Shown: piece after piece, positions 46,436 to 53,991 of the stretch
Layout of the letters: each line of letters opens with the position of its first letter
Position numbering within the stretch: the first letter of the stretch is position 1
Assembly (NCBI GenBank): GCA_016199745.1
Contig: JACQFZ010000049.1
Coordinates: 1-64,000 of the forward strand
Length of the DNA: 64,000 bases
Source of the DNA: Gammaproteobacteria bacterium
Lineage (GTDB): Bacteria; Pseudomonadota; Gammaproteobacteria; Acidiferrobacterales; Sulfurifustaceae
Direction: 5' to 3'
Translations under genes and position numbers: made by a program
The notes under the pieces: generated by a model
Told to the model about the DNA's origin: nothing
What the model saw: only the letters and a program-made list of their open reading frames with translations
Databases searched by the model: none

Positions 46436-47308
46436 TTAGCTGAAGCGGGCCAACTGCAAGTAAGCGCGGGTAATATCGTCCCCCCAAAGCAGCGCTACCC
46501 AGCCGGCCAGGCAAAGAAACGGCCCAAACGGAATAGGCAGACTGCGATCTCGGCCCTTAAAGGCGATAAAGCCGACGCCGATTACCGCCCCCAAAAACGA
46601 CGACAGCAGAATAATAAGTGGCAGTTGTTGCCAGCCGAGCCAAGCGCCAAACGCCGCGAACAGCTTGAAATCGCCATAGCCCATGCCTTCTTTGCCCGTT
46701 AGCAGCCTGAATAGTTGATAGACCAGCCATAACGATAAATAGCCCGCGAGCGCACCGATAACGGCCGACGGAAGCGCGGCATAGGTGGCTTGCAGGTTGA
46801 AGATCAGTCCGAGCCACAGCAACGGTAACGTGAGGTCGTCCGGCAAGAGCTGATGGTCGTAATCGATGAACGTTAGCGCAACCAGGATCCAGGTGAGCAG
46901 CAGAGCGCCCAGCGCTGCGGTGCTGATGCCCAAGCGCCAAGCAACGAATGCCGACATCACGCCGGTAAACAGCTCGACCATCGGATAGCGCAACGGAATG
47001 CGTTTGGCACAGCCGGCGCATTTGCCGCCGAGCCAAGCGAAGCTGAGAAGCGGAATGTTTTCCAGCGCTGTGATGCGATGTTCGCACTGCGGACAATGCG
47101 AGCGTGGAACGATTAAGTTGTAGCGCTCGGTTTCACGCATCGGCTGGCCGGACAGCTCTTCGCACTGCGCGCGCCAGCGCCGATCGAGCATGATCGGCAA
47201 ACGATGAATAACGACATTGAGGAAGCTGCCCACGAGCAGACCTAACACGAAAATCGTAACGATAAACGCCGCGGGGTAGGTGGCGAAAAATGGCGCTAAT
47301 GCAGTCAT
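46436..47308 (-). CDS. pilD: Type IV prepilin peptidase / N-methyltransferase PilD
   Basis: This 290-residue inner-membrane aspartyl protease cleaves prepilin leaders and methylates the new N-terminal Phe. The cytoplasmic zinc-binding loop has two CxxC pairs (CPQCEHRITALEN and GKCAGCAKRIP, near 75-105). The catalytic Asp residues are in TFIDYDHQLLPD and GMGYGDFKLF. Eight hydrophobic segments. It is 44 bp after pilC and followed at once by coaE. It also serves type II secretion if present. Confidence 0.96.
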   Translation of the reverse strand: MTALAPFFATYPAAFIVTIFVLGLLVGSFLNVVIHRLPIMLDRRWRAQCEELSGQPMRETERYNLIVPRSHCPQCEHRITALENIPLLSFAWLGGKCAGCAKRIPLRYPMVELFTGVMSAFVAWRLGISTAALGALLLTWILVALTFIDYDHQLLPDDLTLPLLWLGLIFNLQATYAALPSAVIGALAGYLSLWLVYQLFRLLTGKEGMGYGDFKLFAAFGAWLGWQQLPLIILLSSFLGAVIGVGFIAFKGRDRSLPIPFGPFLCLAGWVALLWGDDITRAYLQLARFS

Positions 47309-47352
47309 GAAATAGCCGGCATCGCCGGTGTGATAAGCATGCGTACCTGGTG

Positions 47353-48588
47353 TTAGACGGTTGACGCCATCTTGAAGATCGGGAGATACATCGCCACTAC
47401 CATGCCGCCGACGACGATACCGAGGAATGCCATGATAATCGGCTCAAGCAAGCTGCTCAGCGCGGCCACGGCGTCATCGACCTCGGCCTCGTAGAAATCC
47501 GCCACTTTGCCGAGCATGGCATCGAGCTCGCCGGATTCCTCGCCGATCGCGACCATTTGGATCACCATGTTGGGAAACAGACCGGTGGCGTTCATGGCCG
47601 CCTGTAGCTGCATACCGGTCGATACATCGGCACGAATCGCTTGCGTGCCTTCGAAGTAGACACGATTACCGGCGGCACCGGCGACCGATTCGAGCGCTTC
47701 CACAAGCGGCACGCCGGCGGCGAACATGGTGGCTAGGGTACGGGCAAAGCGAGCGATGGTCGCCTTTTTGATGATGACACCGATAACCGGGGCCTTTAGG
47801 ACCAACCGATCCATGGTGTGCTGCGCCTTGATCGAGCGTTTATAGCTATAGCTCGCAAACATGATACTGCCGACGGCGCCAGGAATAATGATGTACCACG
47901 TTGCTTGGAAGCCGCGCGATAAATCGACCACGAACTTTGTTAGTGCCGGCAGATCGGCGCCGAATCCTTTGAACAGGTCTTCGAATTGCGGAATCACAAA
48001 CACCAAAAGGATGGCGGTGATGATGAAGGCGACGACGACGACGGCAGCTGGGTAAAACAGCGCCGATTTAATTTTACCTTTGATGTTCTCGATCTTTTCT
48101 TTGTAAATGGCGAGCTTCTCTAGGATGCCGTCGAGAATACCGGCTTGTTCGCCGGCGGCGACCAGATTGCAGAAGAGCGAGTCGAAGTAGAGCGGATGCT
48201 TGGAGAGCGAGATCGTCAAATTGGTGCCCGACTCGATATCGCTCTTGATGCTCATAATGAGATCTTGCATCGACGGGTTCTCGTGGCCCTTGCCAACGAT
48301 ATCAAATGCCTGCACTACCGGTATGCCAGCTTGCAGCATCACCGCAAGTTGGCGGGTAAATACGGCGATGTCTTTCGTCTTAATTTTCTTCTTGTTTGCC
48401 GCCTTGAACAGGCTATTGCCACGTTTCGATACCTTGGCCGGATTAATTCCTTGGCGGCGTAAAGTGGCGTTGACGAAGGCAACGCTGGCCGCCTCCATCT
48501 CGCCCTTTACCTTCTTGCCTTGCTTGTCGGTGCCTTCCCAAACATAGGCATCGAACTTAGGTTTTGTTTTGGTTGCGGCTGTGGCCAT
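47353..48588 (-). CDS. pilC: Type IV pilus inner-membrane platform protein PilC
   Basis: This 411-residue GspF-fold protein sits under the pilus base and transmits PilB/PilT action. Two repeated GspF domains are visible (DIAVFTRQLAVMLQAGIPVVQAFD near residue 75 and RFARTLATMFAAGVPLVEALE near 280), with three membrane helices, the last near the C-terminus (IIMAFLGIVVGGMVVAMYLPIF). It starts 5 bp after the end of pilB. Confidence 0.96.
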   Translation of the reverse strand: MATAATKTKPKFDAYVWEGTDKQGKKVKGEMEAASVAFVNATLRRQGINPAKVSKRGNSLFKAANKKKIKTKDIAVFTRQLAVMLQAGIPVVQAFDIVGKGHENPSMQDLIMSIKSDIESGTNLTISLSKHPLYFDSLFCNLVAAGEQAGILDGILEKLAIYKEKIENIKGKIKSALFYPAAVVVVAFIITAILLVFVIPQFEDLFKGFGADLPALTKFVVDLSRGFQATWYIIIPGAVGSIMFASYSYKRSIKAQHTMDRLVLKAPVIGVIIKKATIARFARTLATMFAAGVPLVEALESVAGAAGNRVYFEGTQAIRADVSTGMQLQAAMNATGLFPNMVIQMVAIGEESGELDAMLGKVADFYEAEVDDAVAALSSLLEPIIMAFLGIVVGGMVVAMYLPIFKMASTV

Positions 48589-48593
48589 AGGAT

Positions 48594-50309
48594 TTATTGG
48601 TTAGTAAGGCGTTCGACTTCTTCGAGACTGGTTACGCCGGCGCGAACTTTGCGCAGACCGGATTGACGGAGATCCGGGACTCCGTCCTTTTGCGCTTGCT
48701 GTTCTATGTCGAGCTGATTGCCGCCGCGCATGATAATTTCGCCAATGGGTTCGGACAGCGGCATAATCTGGTAAATACCTACCCGACCTTTATAGCCTTT
48801 GTTGCATAGATCGCAACCGGCGGGTCCATAGACCGAGATTTTGTTGATCTCACTGGGATCAAAGCCCGCCTTAAGTAACGCTTGTTCGGGGACCTCGAGC
48901 TGTACTTTGCAGTTGGGGCACAGACGACGAGCCAAGCGTTGGGCAACGATCAGGTTGACGGCTGAGGCGATATTGAACGGTGGTACGCCCATGTTCACGA
49001 GACGCGTTAATGTGGCCGGCGCATCGTTGGTATGTAGTGTCGACAGCACCATGTGACCGGTTTGCGCCGCCTTGATGGCGATCTCGGCGGTTTCGAGGTC
49101 GCGTATTTCGCCGACCATGATGATGTCCGGATCTTGGCGCAAGAAGGCGCGCAAGGCATTGGCGAAGGTGAGGCCGGCCTTGTCGTTGATGTTGACCTGG
49201 TTGATGCCGGCGACGTTAATTTCTACCGGGTCTTCGGCGGTTGAGATGTTGGTACCGGGCGTATTCAGAATGTTGAGCGCGGTATAAAGCGACACTGTTT
49301 TACCGCTACCCGTCGGACCGGTCACCAGTACCATGCCGTAGGGACGTTGGATTTGTTCGAGGAATACCTTCTTTTGATCGTCCTCGAAGCCGAGTTTTTC
49401 AACGCCGAGCGTTGCCGATGTCGGATCGAGGATACGCATCACCACCTTTTCGCCCCAGATTGTCGGCAGCGTGCTGACGCGGAAGTCGATCGCTCGGTTT
49501 TTGGAGATGCGCATCTTCATGCGGCCGTCTTGCGGCACACGTCGTTCGGCGATGTCGAGTCGAGCTAAAATCTTGATGCGGGCAGAAATGCGGCCGGACA
49601 GCGCCAGCGGCGGGCTGGCCACTTCATTCAGGATGCCGTCTTGGCGGTAGCGGACGCGATAGGTCTTTTCATACGGCTCGATATGGATATCGGAAGCGCC
49701 GCGGTTGATCGCATCCATCAACACTTTGTTGACGAACTTGACGATTGGCGTGTCATTGACGCCTTCTTCGGTCTGCGGTCCGTCTTTTTCTTCCTGGCCG
49801 GCGACGATCTCGAGGTTTTCGAGACTGTCGTCGGTCGACATATCGAGCAACGGCGTGTCCTGCGCTTCGAGACACTTCTCGATCATGCTCGCGAGCTTGT
49901 CTTCCTCCACCAGGATCGGCTCGGTGCCGAGGCCGGTGTGGAACTTGATCTCGTCGAGTGCCTGCAGATTGGTCGGGTCGCCAATAGCGACAAACAGACG
50001 CGAACCGCGCTTGTGCAGCGGCAGCACGTGGTGCCGGCGCAGGATCTTCTCGTCGACCAGCTTAACCGGCGCCGATTCTAAATCGAGGGTGGAAATGTCG
50101 AAGAGCGGGACACCAAACTCTTCTGACGCGATGCGGGCGATGATGCCGGCATTGAGCTTTTTGTTCTCAACGAGATATGTTACGAACGGAAGTTTGACGG
50201 CCAGGGCATCGGTCTGTGCGCGTTCGGCGTCGGCCGGCGTCAGTAAGTTCTCGCGCACCAGCCGCAGGGCTAATCCGCTCAAATTGTTGGTGGGGTTTAC
50301 GGTTGCCAT
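48594..50309 (-). CDS. pilB: Type IV pilus extension ATPase PilB
   Basis: This 571-residue hexameric ATPase powers pilus assembly. N-terminal MshEN domain (~1-160), then the ATPase with Walker A GPTGSGKTVSLYTAL, the Asp box and Walker B (DIIMVGEIRDLETAEIA), the His box (STLHTNDAPATLTRL) and a tetracysteine zinc site (CPNCK ... CDLCNKGYKGR). Complete. No major pilin gene (pilA) is found next to it, although the usual place is divergent from pilB; there lies rubrerythrin, 389 bp away. Confidence 0.97.
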   Translation of the reverse strand: MATVNPTNNLSGLALRLVRENLLTPADAERAQTDALAVKLPFVTYLVENKKLNAGIIARIASEEFGVPLFDISTLDLESAPVKLVDEKILRRHHVLPLHKRGSRLFVAIGDPTNLQALDEIKFHTGLGTEPILVEEDKLASMIEKCLEAQDTPLLDMSTDDSLENLEIVAGQEEKDGPQTEEGVNDTPIVKFVNKVLMDAINRGASDIHIEPYEKTYRVRYRQDGILNEVASPPLALSGRISARIKILARLDIAERRVPQDGRMKMRISKNRAIDFRVSTLPTIWGEKVVMRILDPTSATLGVEKLGFEDDQKKVFLEQIQRPYGMVLVTGPTGSGKTVSLYTALNILNTPGTNISTAEDPVEINVAGINQVNINDKAGLTFANALRAFLRQDPDIIMVGEIRDLETAEIAIKAAQTGHMVLSTLHTNDAPATLTRLVNMGVPPFNIASAVNLIVAQRLARRLCPNCKVQLEVPEQALLKAGFDPSEINKISVYGPAGCDLCNKGYKGRVGIYQIMPLSEPIGEIIMRGGNQLDIEQQAQKDGVPDLRQSGLRKVRAGVTSLEEVERLTNQ

Positions 50310-50592
50310 CGATTATTTATTGATACCGCCGTGCGGTTTGGCTGATCCCTAGTTCTAAGAATACTAGTGCACCCCGGCGGGTCACGCCAAATGATCCACT
50401 GAAATAACAAAAACATGCCCGAAGGTGTTGTTGTGGTGTTTAATTGTGGCTCGACGATGCCTGGGAAACAGGTTGGCGACGCTCTGTAAGAATAGTCGCA
50501 GTTGCGGTTGAATCTATGGACGATAGCGCCGTCTTTCTGCGATGAACGGAATATTCACTACCCGCGTTTTTTAATCTTATTTTCGCTATGCG
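50310..50592. promoter_or_regulatory. Divergent spacer upstream of pilB
   Basis: These 283 bp hold no ORF with support. They must include the leftward pilB promoter. I looked for a sigma-54 (GG-N10-GC) element reading leftward and did not find one with proper spacing. The part 50540-50592 is AT-rich and leads into the rubrerythrin promoter. Confidence 0.4.
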
Positions 50593-50632
50593 TTGACAGT
50601 GAAAACATCCCTAATTTAGACTGATTCTAAAT
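50593..50632 (+). promoter_or_regulatory. Rubrerythrin promoter with an overlapping PerR/Fur-type operator
   Basis: A perfect -35 TTGACA is at 50593-50598; the -10 is in TTTAGACT (50615-50622), 16-18 bp downstream. Covering this -10 is ATTTAGACTGATTCTAAAT (50614-50632), a 9-1-9 inverted repeat with one mismatch. Its core TTAGACT-G-ATTCTAA follows the 7-1-7 layout bound by Fur-family repressors, especially PerR (TTATAATnATTATAA type). Binding would block RNA polymerase and be lifted by peroxide. The assignment to PerR is inferred. Confidence 0.65.
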
Positions 50633-50698
50633 CTCCCGATCGATAAGTTACTTTTTAAAATCAGCAGCTTGTTAAACCTTAACCGGAGGAGTATTGCA

Positions 50699-51121
50699 AT
50701 GGCACAGCTCAAAGGCAGCAAGACCGAAGGCAATTTGAAGGCCGCTTTTGCCGGCGAATCGCAGGCAAACCGGCGTTATCTGTATTTCGCCGCCAAGGCC
50801 GATGTTGAAGGCTATAACGACGTTTCCGCGGTTTTCCGTTCGACCGCCGAAGGCGAGACCGGCCACGCCCACGGTCATTTGGAATACCTCGAAACCTGCG
50901 GCGATCCGGCCACCGGTCTGCCAATCGGTTCCACCTCGAACAATCTGAAGGCGGCCATCGCCGGTGAGACCCACGAGTACACCGACATGTACCCAGGGAT
51001 GGCCAAGGCCGCCCGTGACGAAGGTTTTGCCGAAATTTCCGACTGGTTCGAGACCCTGGCTAAGGCCGAACGCTCGCACGCCAATCGTTTCCAAAAGGCG
51101 CTCGACACGTTAGGCAAGTAA
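50699..51121 (+). CDS. rbr: Rubrerythrin (short form, no rubredoxin domain)
   Basis: This 140-residue four-helix-bundle di-iron protein is likely an NAD(P)H- or ferredoxin-linked peroxidase. Both halves have iron-ligand motifs: [20 protein letters not shown] and [15 protein letters not shown] in the first, [21 protein letters not shown] and [11 protein letters not shown] in the second (E..ExxH). Classical rubrerythrins end in a rubredoxin domain with CxxC pairs; that is missing, so an external electron donor is needed. Start at 50699 follows a strong GGAGGA (50685-50690). It is the first gene of a three-gene group with the Fe-S protein and DUF3501. Confidence 0.95.
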   Translation: MAQLKGSKTEGNLKAAFAGESQANRRYLYFAAKADVEGYNDVSAVFRSTAEGETGHAHGHLEYLETCGDPATGLPIGSTSNNLKAAIAGETHEYTDMYPGMAKAARDEGFAEISDWFETLAKAERSHANRFQKALDTLGK

Positions 51122-51179
51122 GCCGTTCCTGTCACGACGAACCGACCCGGCGTATGCCGGGTCGGGACGAGGGCCAGTC

Positions 51180-52529
51180 ATGTCCAAACCGACGCCGACG
51201 GAACAGCGCGAAGGCAGCCTCGAAGCGCCGACTCGCCATCCGCTCGATTGGCAGAATCCCGATTTCTACAGCGAGGCCTCGCTCTTTAAAGAGTTGGAGC
51301 GGGTCTATGACATCTGTCATGGCTGTCGCCGTTGCTTCAGCCTATGTAATTCCTTCCCGACCCTGTTCGATTTGATCGATAACTCCGAGTCGATGGAGGT
51401 CGACGGCGTTGCCAAGGCAGATTATTGGAAGGTTGTGGATCACTGTTATCTGTGTGACATGTGCTACATGACCAAGTGCCCGTACGTGCCGCCGCATCCC
51501 TGGAACGTCGATTTTCCGCACCTAATGCTGCGGGCGAAGGCGGTGAAGTTTAAGCAGGGCGAAACGCGGTTTCGCGATCGCCTGCTGACGAATACCGATG
51601 TTGTCGGTCGCCTCGCCGGTATTCCGGTGGTGGTGCATGCGGTCAACGCTGCCAACAAGAATCCAACGATGCGCCGGGTGCTCGATAAAACCCTCGGCGT
51701 TCATGCCGATGCAACACTACCCAAATATCACGCCGATACATTGCGCAAGCGCGCCCAGCGTCGGCCGACGTCACCGGTAGTTCCGCAACCGACGGCGCAT
51801 ACGCGCGGCCAAGTCGCGTTGTTCGCGACTTGTTACGGCAATCGCAACGCACCCGAGATCGGCGTAGACCTGATCAAAATTTTCGAGCACAACGGCATCC
51901 CAGTGCGGATCGCCGAGCGCGAGCGTTGCTGCGGCATGCCGAAGCTCGAGCTCGGCGATTTGGCAGCGGTGCAACAGGCGAAAGACGTCAACATTCCGGT
52001 GCTAGCGCAGCTCGTCGATCAAGGCTGGGACATCGTTGCACCGGTGCCGTCATGCGTGCTCATGTTCAAGCAAGAGCTGCCGCTCATGTTCCCGGACGAT
52101 GCCGACGTGCGCAAAGTGCGCGATGCCATGTTCGATCCGTTCGAGTATCTGATGTTGCGTCATGAGGAAGGCCGGCTGCGTACCGATTTCAAAAATTCGC
52201 TCGGCAAGATCGCTTATCACGTCGCTTGTCATTTGCGCGTGCAAAACATCGGTTTGAAGACGCGCGACGTATTGACGTTGGTACCGAATACCGAGGTCGA
52301 GCCGATCGAGCGCTGTTCCGGGCACGACGGTACCTATGCCGTGAAGTCCGAGTTCCATGAAACGTCCATGAAAATCTGCCGGCCGGTGGTGAGCCGCGTG
52401 CAAGCCGCCGAAGCCGCGCATTACGCCAGCGACTGTCCGATGGCGGGTCATCAAATCGAAAACGGATTGCGCGATGGTCGCGAGCCGACACATCCGCTAA
52501 CGTTGTTACGCCGGGCTTACGGGCTGTAA
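51180..52529 (+). CDS. HdrD/GlpC-like iron-sulfur protein with CCG domains
   Basis: This 449-residue soluble protein has two N-terminal 4Fe-4S motifs, CHGCRRCFSLC (near residue 44) and CYLCDMCYMTKCP (near 90; note four residues before the last Cys instead of three), followed by two cysteine-rich CCG-like domains: FATCYGNRN...ERCCGMPKLELGD and YHVACHLRVQNIG...ERCSGHDGTY. In the second, the CC pair is CS. The layout is that of heterodisulfide reductase HdrD and glycerol-3-phosphate dehydrogenase GlpC, so it is an electron-transfer protein. No flavin domain is present. Placement 58 bp after rubrerythrin and before DUF3501 suggests it supplies electrons to rubrerythrin. Confidence 0.88.
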   Translation: MSKPTPTEQREGSLEAPTRHPLDWQNPDFYSEASLFKELERVYDICHGCRRCFSLCNSFPTLFDLIDNSESMEVDGVAKADYWKVVDHCYLCDMCYMTKCPYVPPHPWNVDFPHLMLRAKAVKFKQGETRFRDRLLTNTDVVGRLAGIPVVVHAVNAANKNPTMRRVLDKTLGVHADATLPKYHADTLRKRAQRRPTSPVVPQPTAHTRGQVALFATCYGNRNAPEIGVDLIKIFEHNGIPVRIAERERCCGMPKLELGDLAAVQQAKDVNIPVLAQLVDQGWDIVAPVPSCVLMFKQELPLMFPDDADVRKVRDAMFDPFEYLMLRHEEGRLRTDFKNSLGKIAYHVACHLRVQNIGLKTRDVLTLVPNTEVEPIERCSGHDGTYAVKSEFHETSMKICRPVVSRVQAAEAAHYASDCPMAGHQIENGLRDGREPTHPLTLLRRAYGL

Positions 52530-52599
52530 GGCGAGCGGCGGATGATCGAAGTTTCTGTGTTTCGCCTGGAATGACCGGTAAATTTTTAGGAAAACCTCT

Positions 52600-53187
52600 A
52601 TGCAAAAATTAACTCGCGACGATCTTTTTTCTCTCGAAGAGTACGCTCGCCGCCGATCCGAGTTCCGCGACAAAGTGATCGCGCACAAGCGCCAGCGGCA
52701 GGTGCCGATCGGACCGAACGCAACGCTCAGCTTTGAAGACCGATTAACGATGCAGTACCAAATCCAAGAGATGTTGCGCATCGAGCGTATCTTCGAGGCT
52801 GAAGGTATCCGTGACGAGCTCGATGCTTACAATCCGTTGATTCCGGATGGTAGTAACTGGAAGGCCACATTCTTGCTGGAGTATCCCGACGTCGATGAAC
52901 GCCGTACCGCGCTCGCGCAGCTGCGCGACGTCGAGCGCCATGTGTGGGCACGCATTGCCGGCTTTGATCCGATTTATGCCATTGCCGATGAGGACCTGGA
53001 GCGCACCGACGACAATAAGACATCGTCGGTCCATTTTCTGCGTTTCGAGTTGACGCGCGACATGGTGCAGGCCGTGCGCCAGGGAGCGAACATCGCTTTC
53101 GGTACAGATCATGCGAACTATCGCCATGCCGCCGACCCGGTTGCGCGTGACACGCGCGATGCGCTCGCGTGCGATTTGAACGACTAA
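52600..53187 (+). CDS. DUF3501 family protein
   Basis: This 195-residue soluble protein has an Arg/Glu-rich helical N-terminal half (DDLFSLEEYARRRSEFRDKVIAHKRQRQVPIGPN, then MQYQIQEMLRIERIFEAEGIRDELDAYNPLIPDGSNW) and an alpha/beta C-terminal half. This is the pattern of DUF3501, a family of unknown function found beside the rubrerythrin/Fe-S pair in many genomes. No cysteine cluster or cofactor motif is apparent. It starts 70 bp after the Fe-S gene. Confidence 0.85.
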   Translation: MQKLTRDDLFSLEEYARRRSEFRDKVIAHKRQRQVPIGPNATLSFEDRLTMQYQIQEMLRIERIFEAEGIRDELDAYNPLIPDGSNWKATFLLEYPDVDERRTALAQLRDVERHVWARIAGFDPIYAIADEDLERTDDNKTSSVHFLRFELTRDMVQAVRQGANIAFGTDHANYRHAADPVARDTRDALACDLND

Positions 53188-53227
53188 GCTACGTGAGGCT
53201 TTTCAGGCTGGTGGAAGGATTGGAACG

Positions 53228-53352
53228 CCCCCTCTCCCCTTGCCATTCCCGCCCAGGGTGCGCCAGAACCGCGCGCACCCGTTCGGCGGCGCGAACACAC
53301 GTTAAGTGTGTTCGCGAAATCCCCGCCTCACCCCCTGCGAGGGGGAGGGGGA
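53228..53352 (+). repeat. Structured repeat, copy 3 (diverged, with covarying stems)
   Basis: Same orientation and block order as 3559-3681: CCATTCCCGCCCAG, then CCGTTCGGCGGCGCGA, then CGCGAAA-CCCCGCCTCACCCC. The variable stems differ from copies 1 and 2 but stay complementary: GGGTGCGC (53256-53263) with GCGCACCC (53273-53280), and CGCGAACACAC (53290-53300) with GTGTGTTCGCG (53306-53316). It lies between DUF3501 and the CNP1-like gene. Confidence 0.85.
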
Positions 53353-53440
53353 GTTAGTTCGCTTCGCGTTGAATGATCGAATGCACCCAACCTCTTCGGT
53401 ATACTGCCGCCCCGTGTCATGGGGCTTTCTGCAAAAAGTA

Positions 53441-53977
53441 ATGATTGATTACGCGCGTACCTGCTTGCTGGTTGTCGCGGCCGTCGGTTTGCTTGGCGGT
53501 TCGCCAGCGGTGCTGGCATTCGGCAAAGACAAGCCGCGGCAGAACTATTCGGAGCCAGCGGAAGTCATCTGGCAAGAGCTGGCTGAGGTCGCCATCCCCG
53601 CATATCCGGATGCGAGCAATTTGGCGCAAGTGCCGGTGGAGAAATCCGCCGGCATCGCGATCGATATCGACCGCACGTCCGTGTCCCTTGGTCAGGACGG
53701 GGTAGTGCGTTTCGCGGTAGTCGTGCAATCGGCGCGCGGGGCGCGTAACGTGTTTTACGAAGGTATGCGCTGCGGATCGGCACAGTACAAAATCTATGCG
53801 ATTGGTACCTCCGAGCAAAAATTCCGCGCCGTGCAGAATCCGCGTTGGGCGCCGATTGCCGAGGAAGGGCCGAACGCTTTTCGCGACCTGCTGCGCGACT
53901 ACCACATTTGCCATCGAGGCAGCCCTCGTTCGCCGCAAGAAATTTTGCGGTCGCTAACGGCGCGTGACCGCGAATAA
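53441..53977 (+). CDS. CNP1-like family periplasmic protein
   Basis: This 178-residue protein has a Sec signal peptide (ARTCLLVVAAVGLLGGSPAVLA) and a single domain with PAEVIWQELAEVAIPAYPD, VSLGQDGVVRFAVVVQSARGARNVFYEGMRC and the C-terminal LLRDYHICH. This matches the CNP1-like family (cryptic neisserial protein 1), whose function is unknown. The start at 53441 gives the signal peptide; a longer frame begins inside the repeat. Two Cys in the mature domain may form a disulfide. Confidence 0.82.
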   Translation: MIDYARTCLLVVAAVGLLGGSPAVLAFGKDKPRQNYSEPAEVIWQELAEVAIPAYPDASNLAQVPVEKSAGIAIDIDRTSVSLGQDGVVRFAVVVQSARGARNVFYEGMRCGSAQYKIYAIGTSEQKFRAVQNPRWAPIAEEGPNAFRDLLRDYHICHRGSPRSPQEILRSLTARDRE

Positions 53978-53991
53978 TTGGATTAGCCCTT

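Noticed and set aside
50340-50420. Sigma-54 promoter for pilB
   Set aside because: The GG and GC elements that can be found leftward are not 10 bp apart as required.
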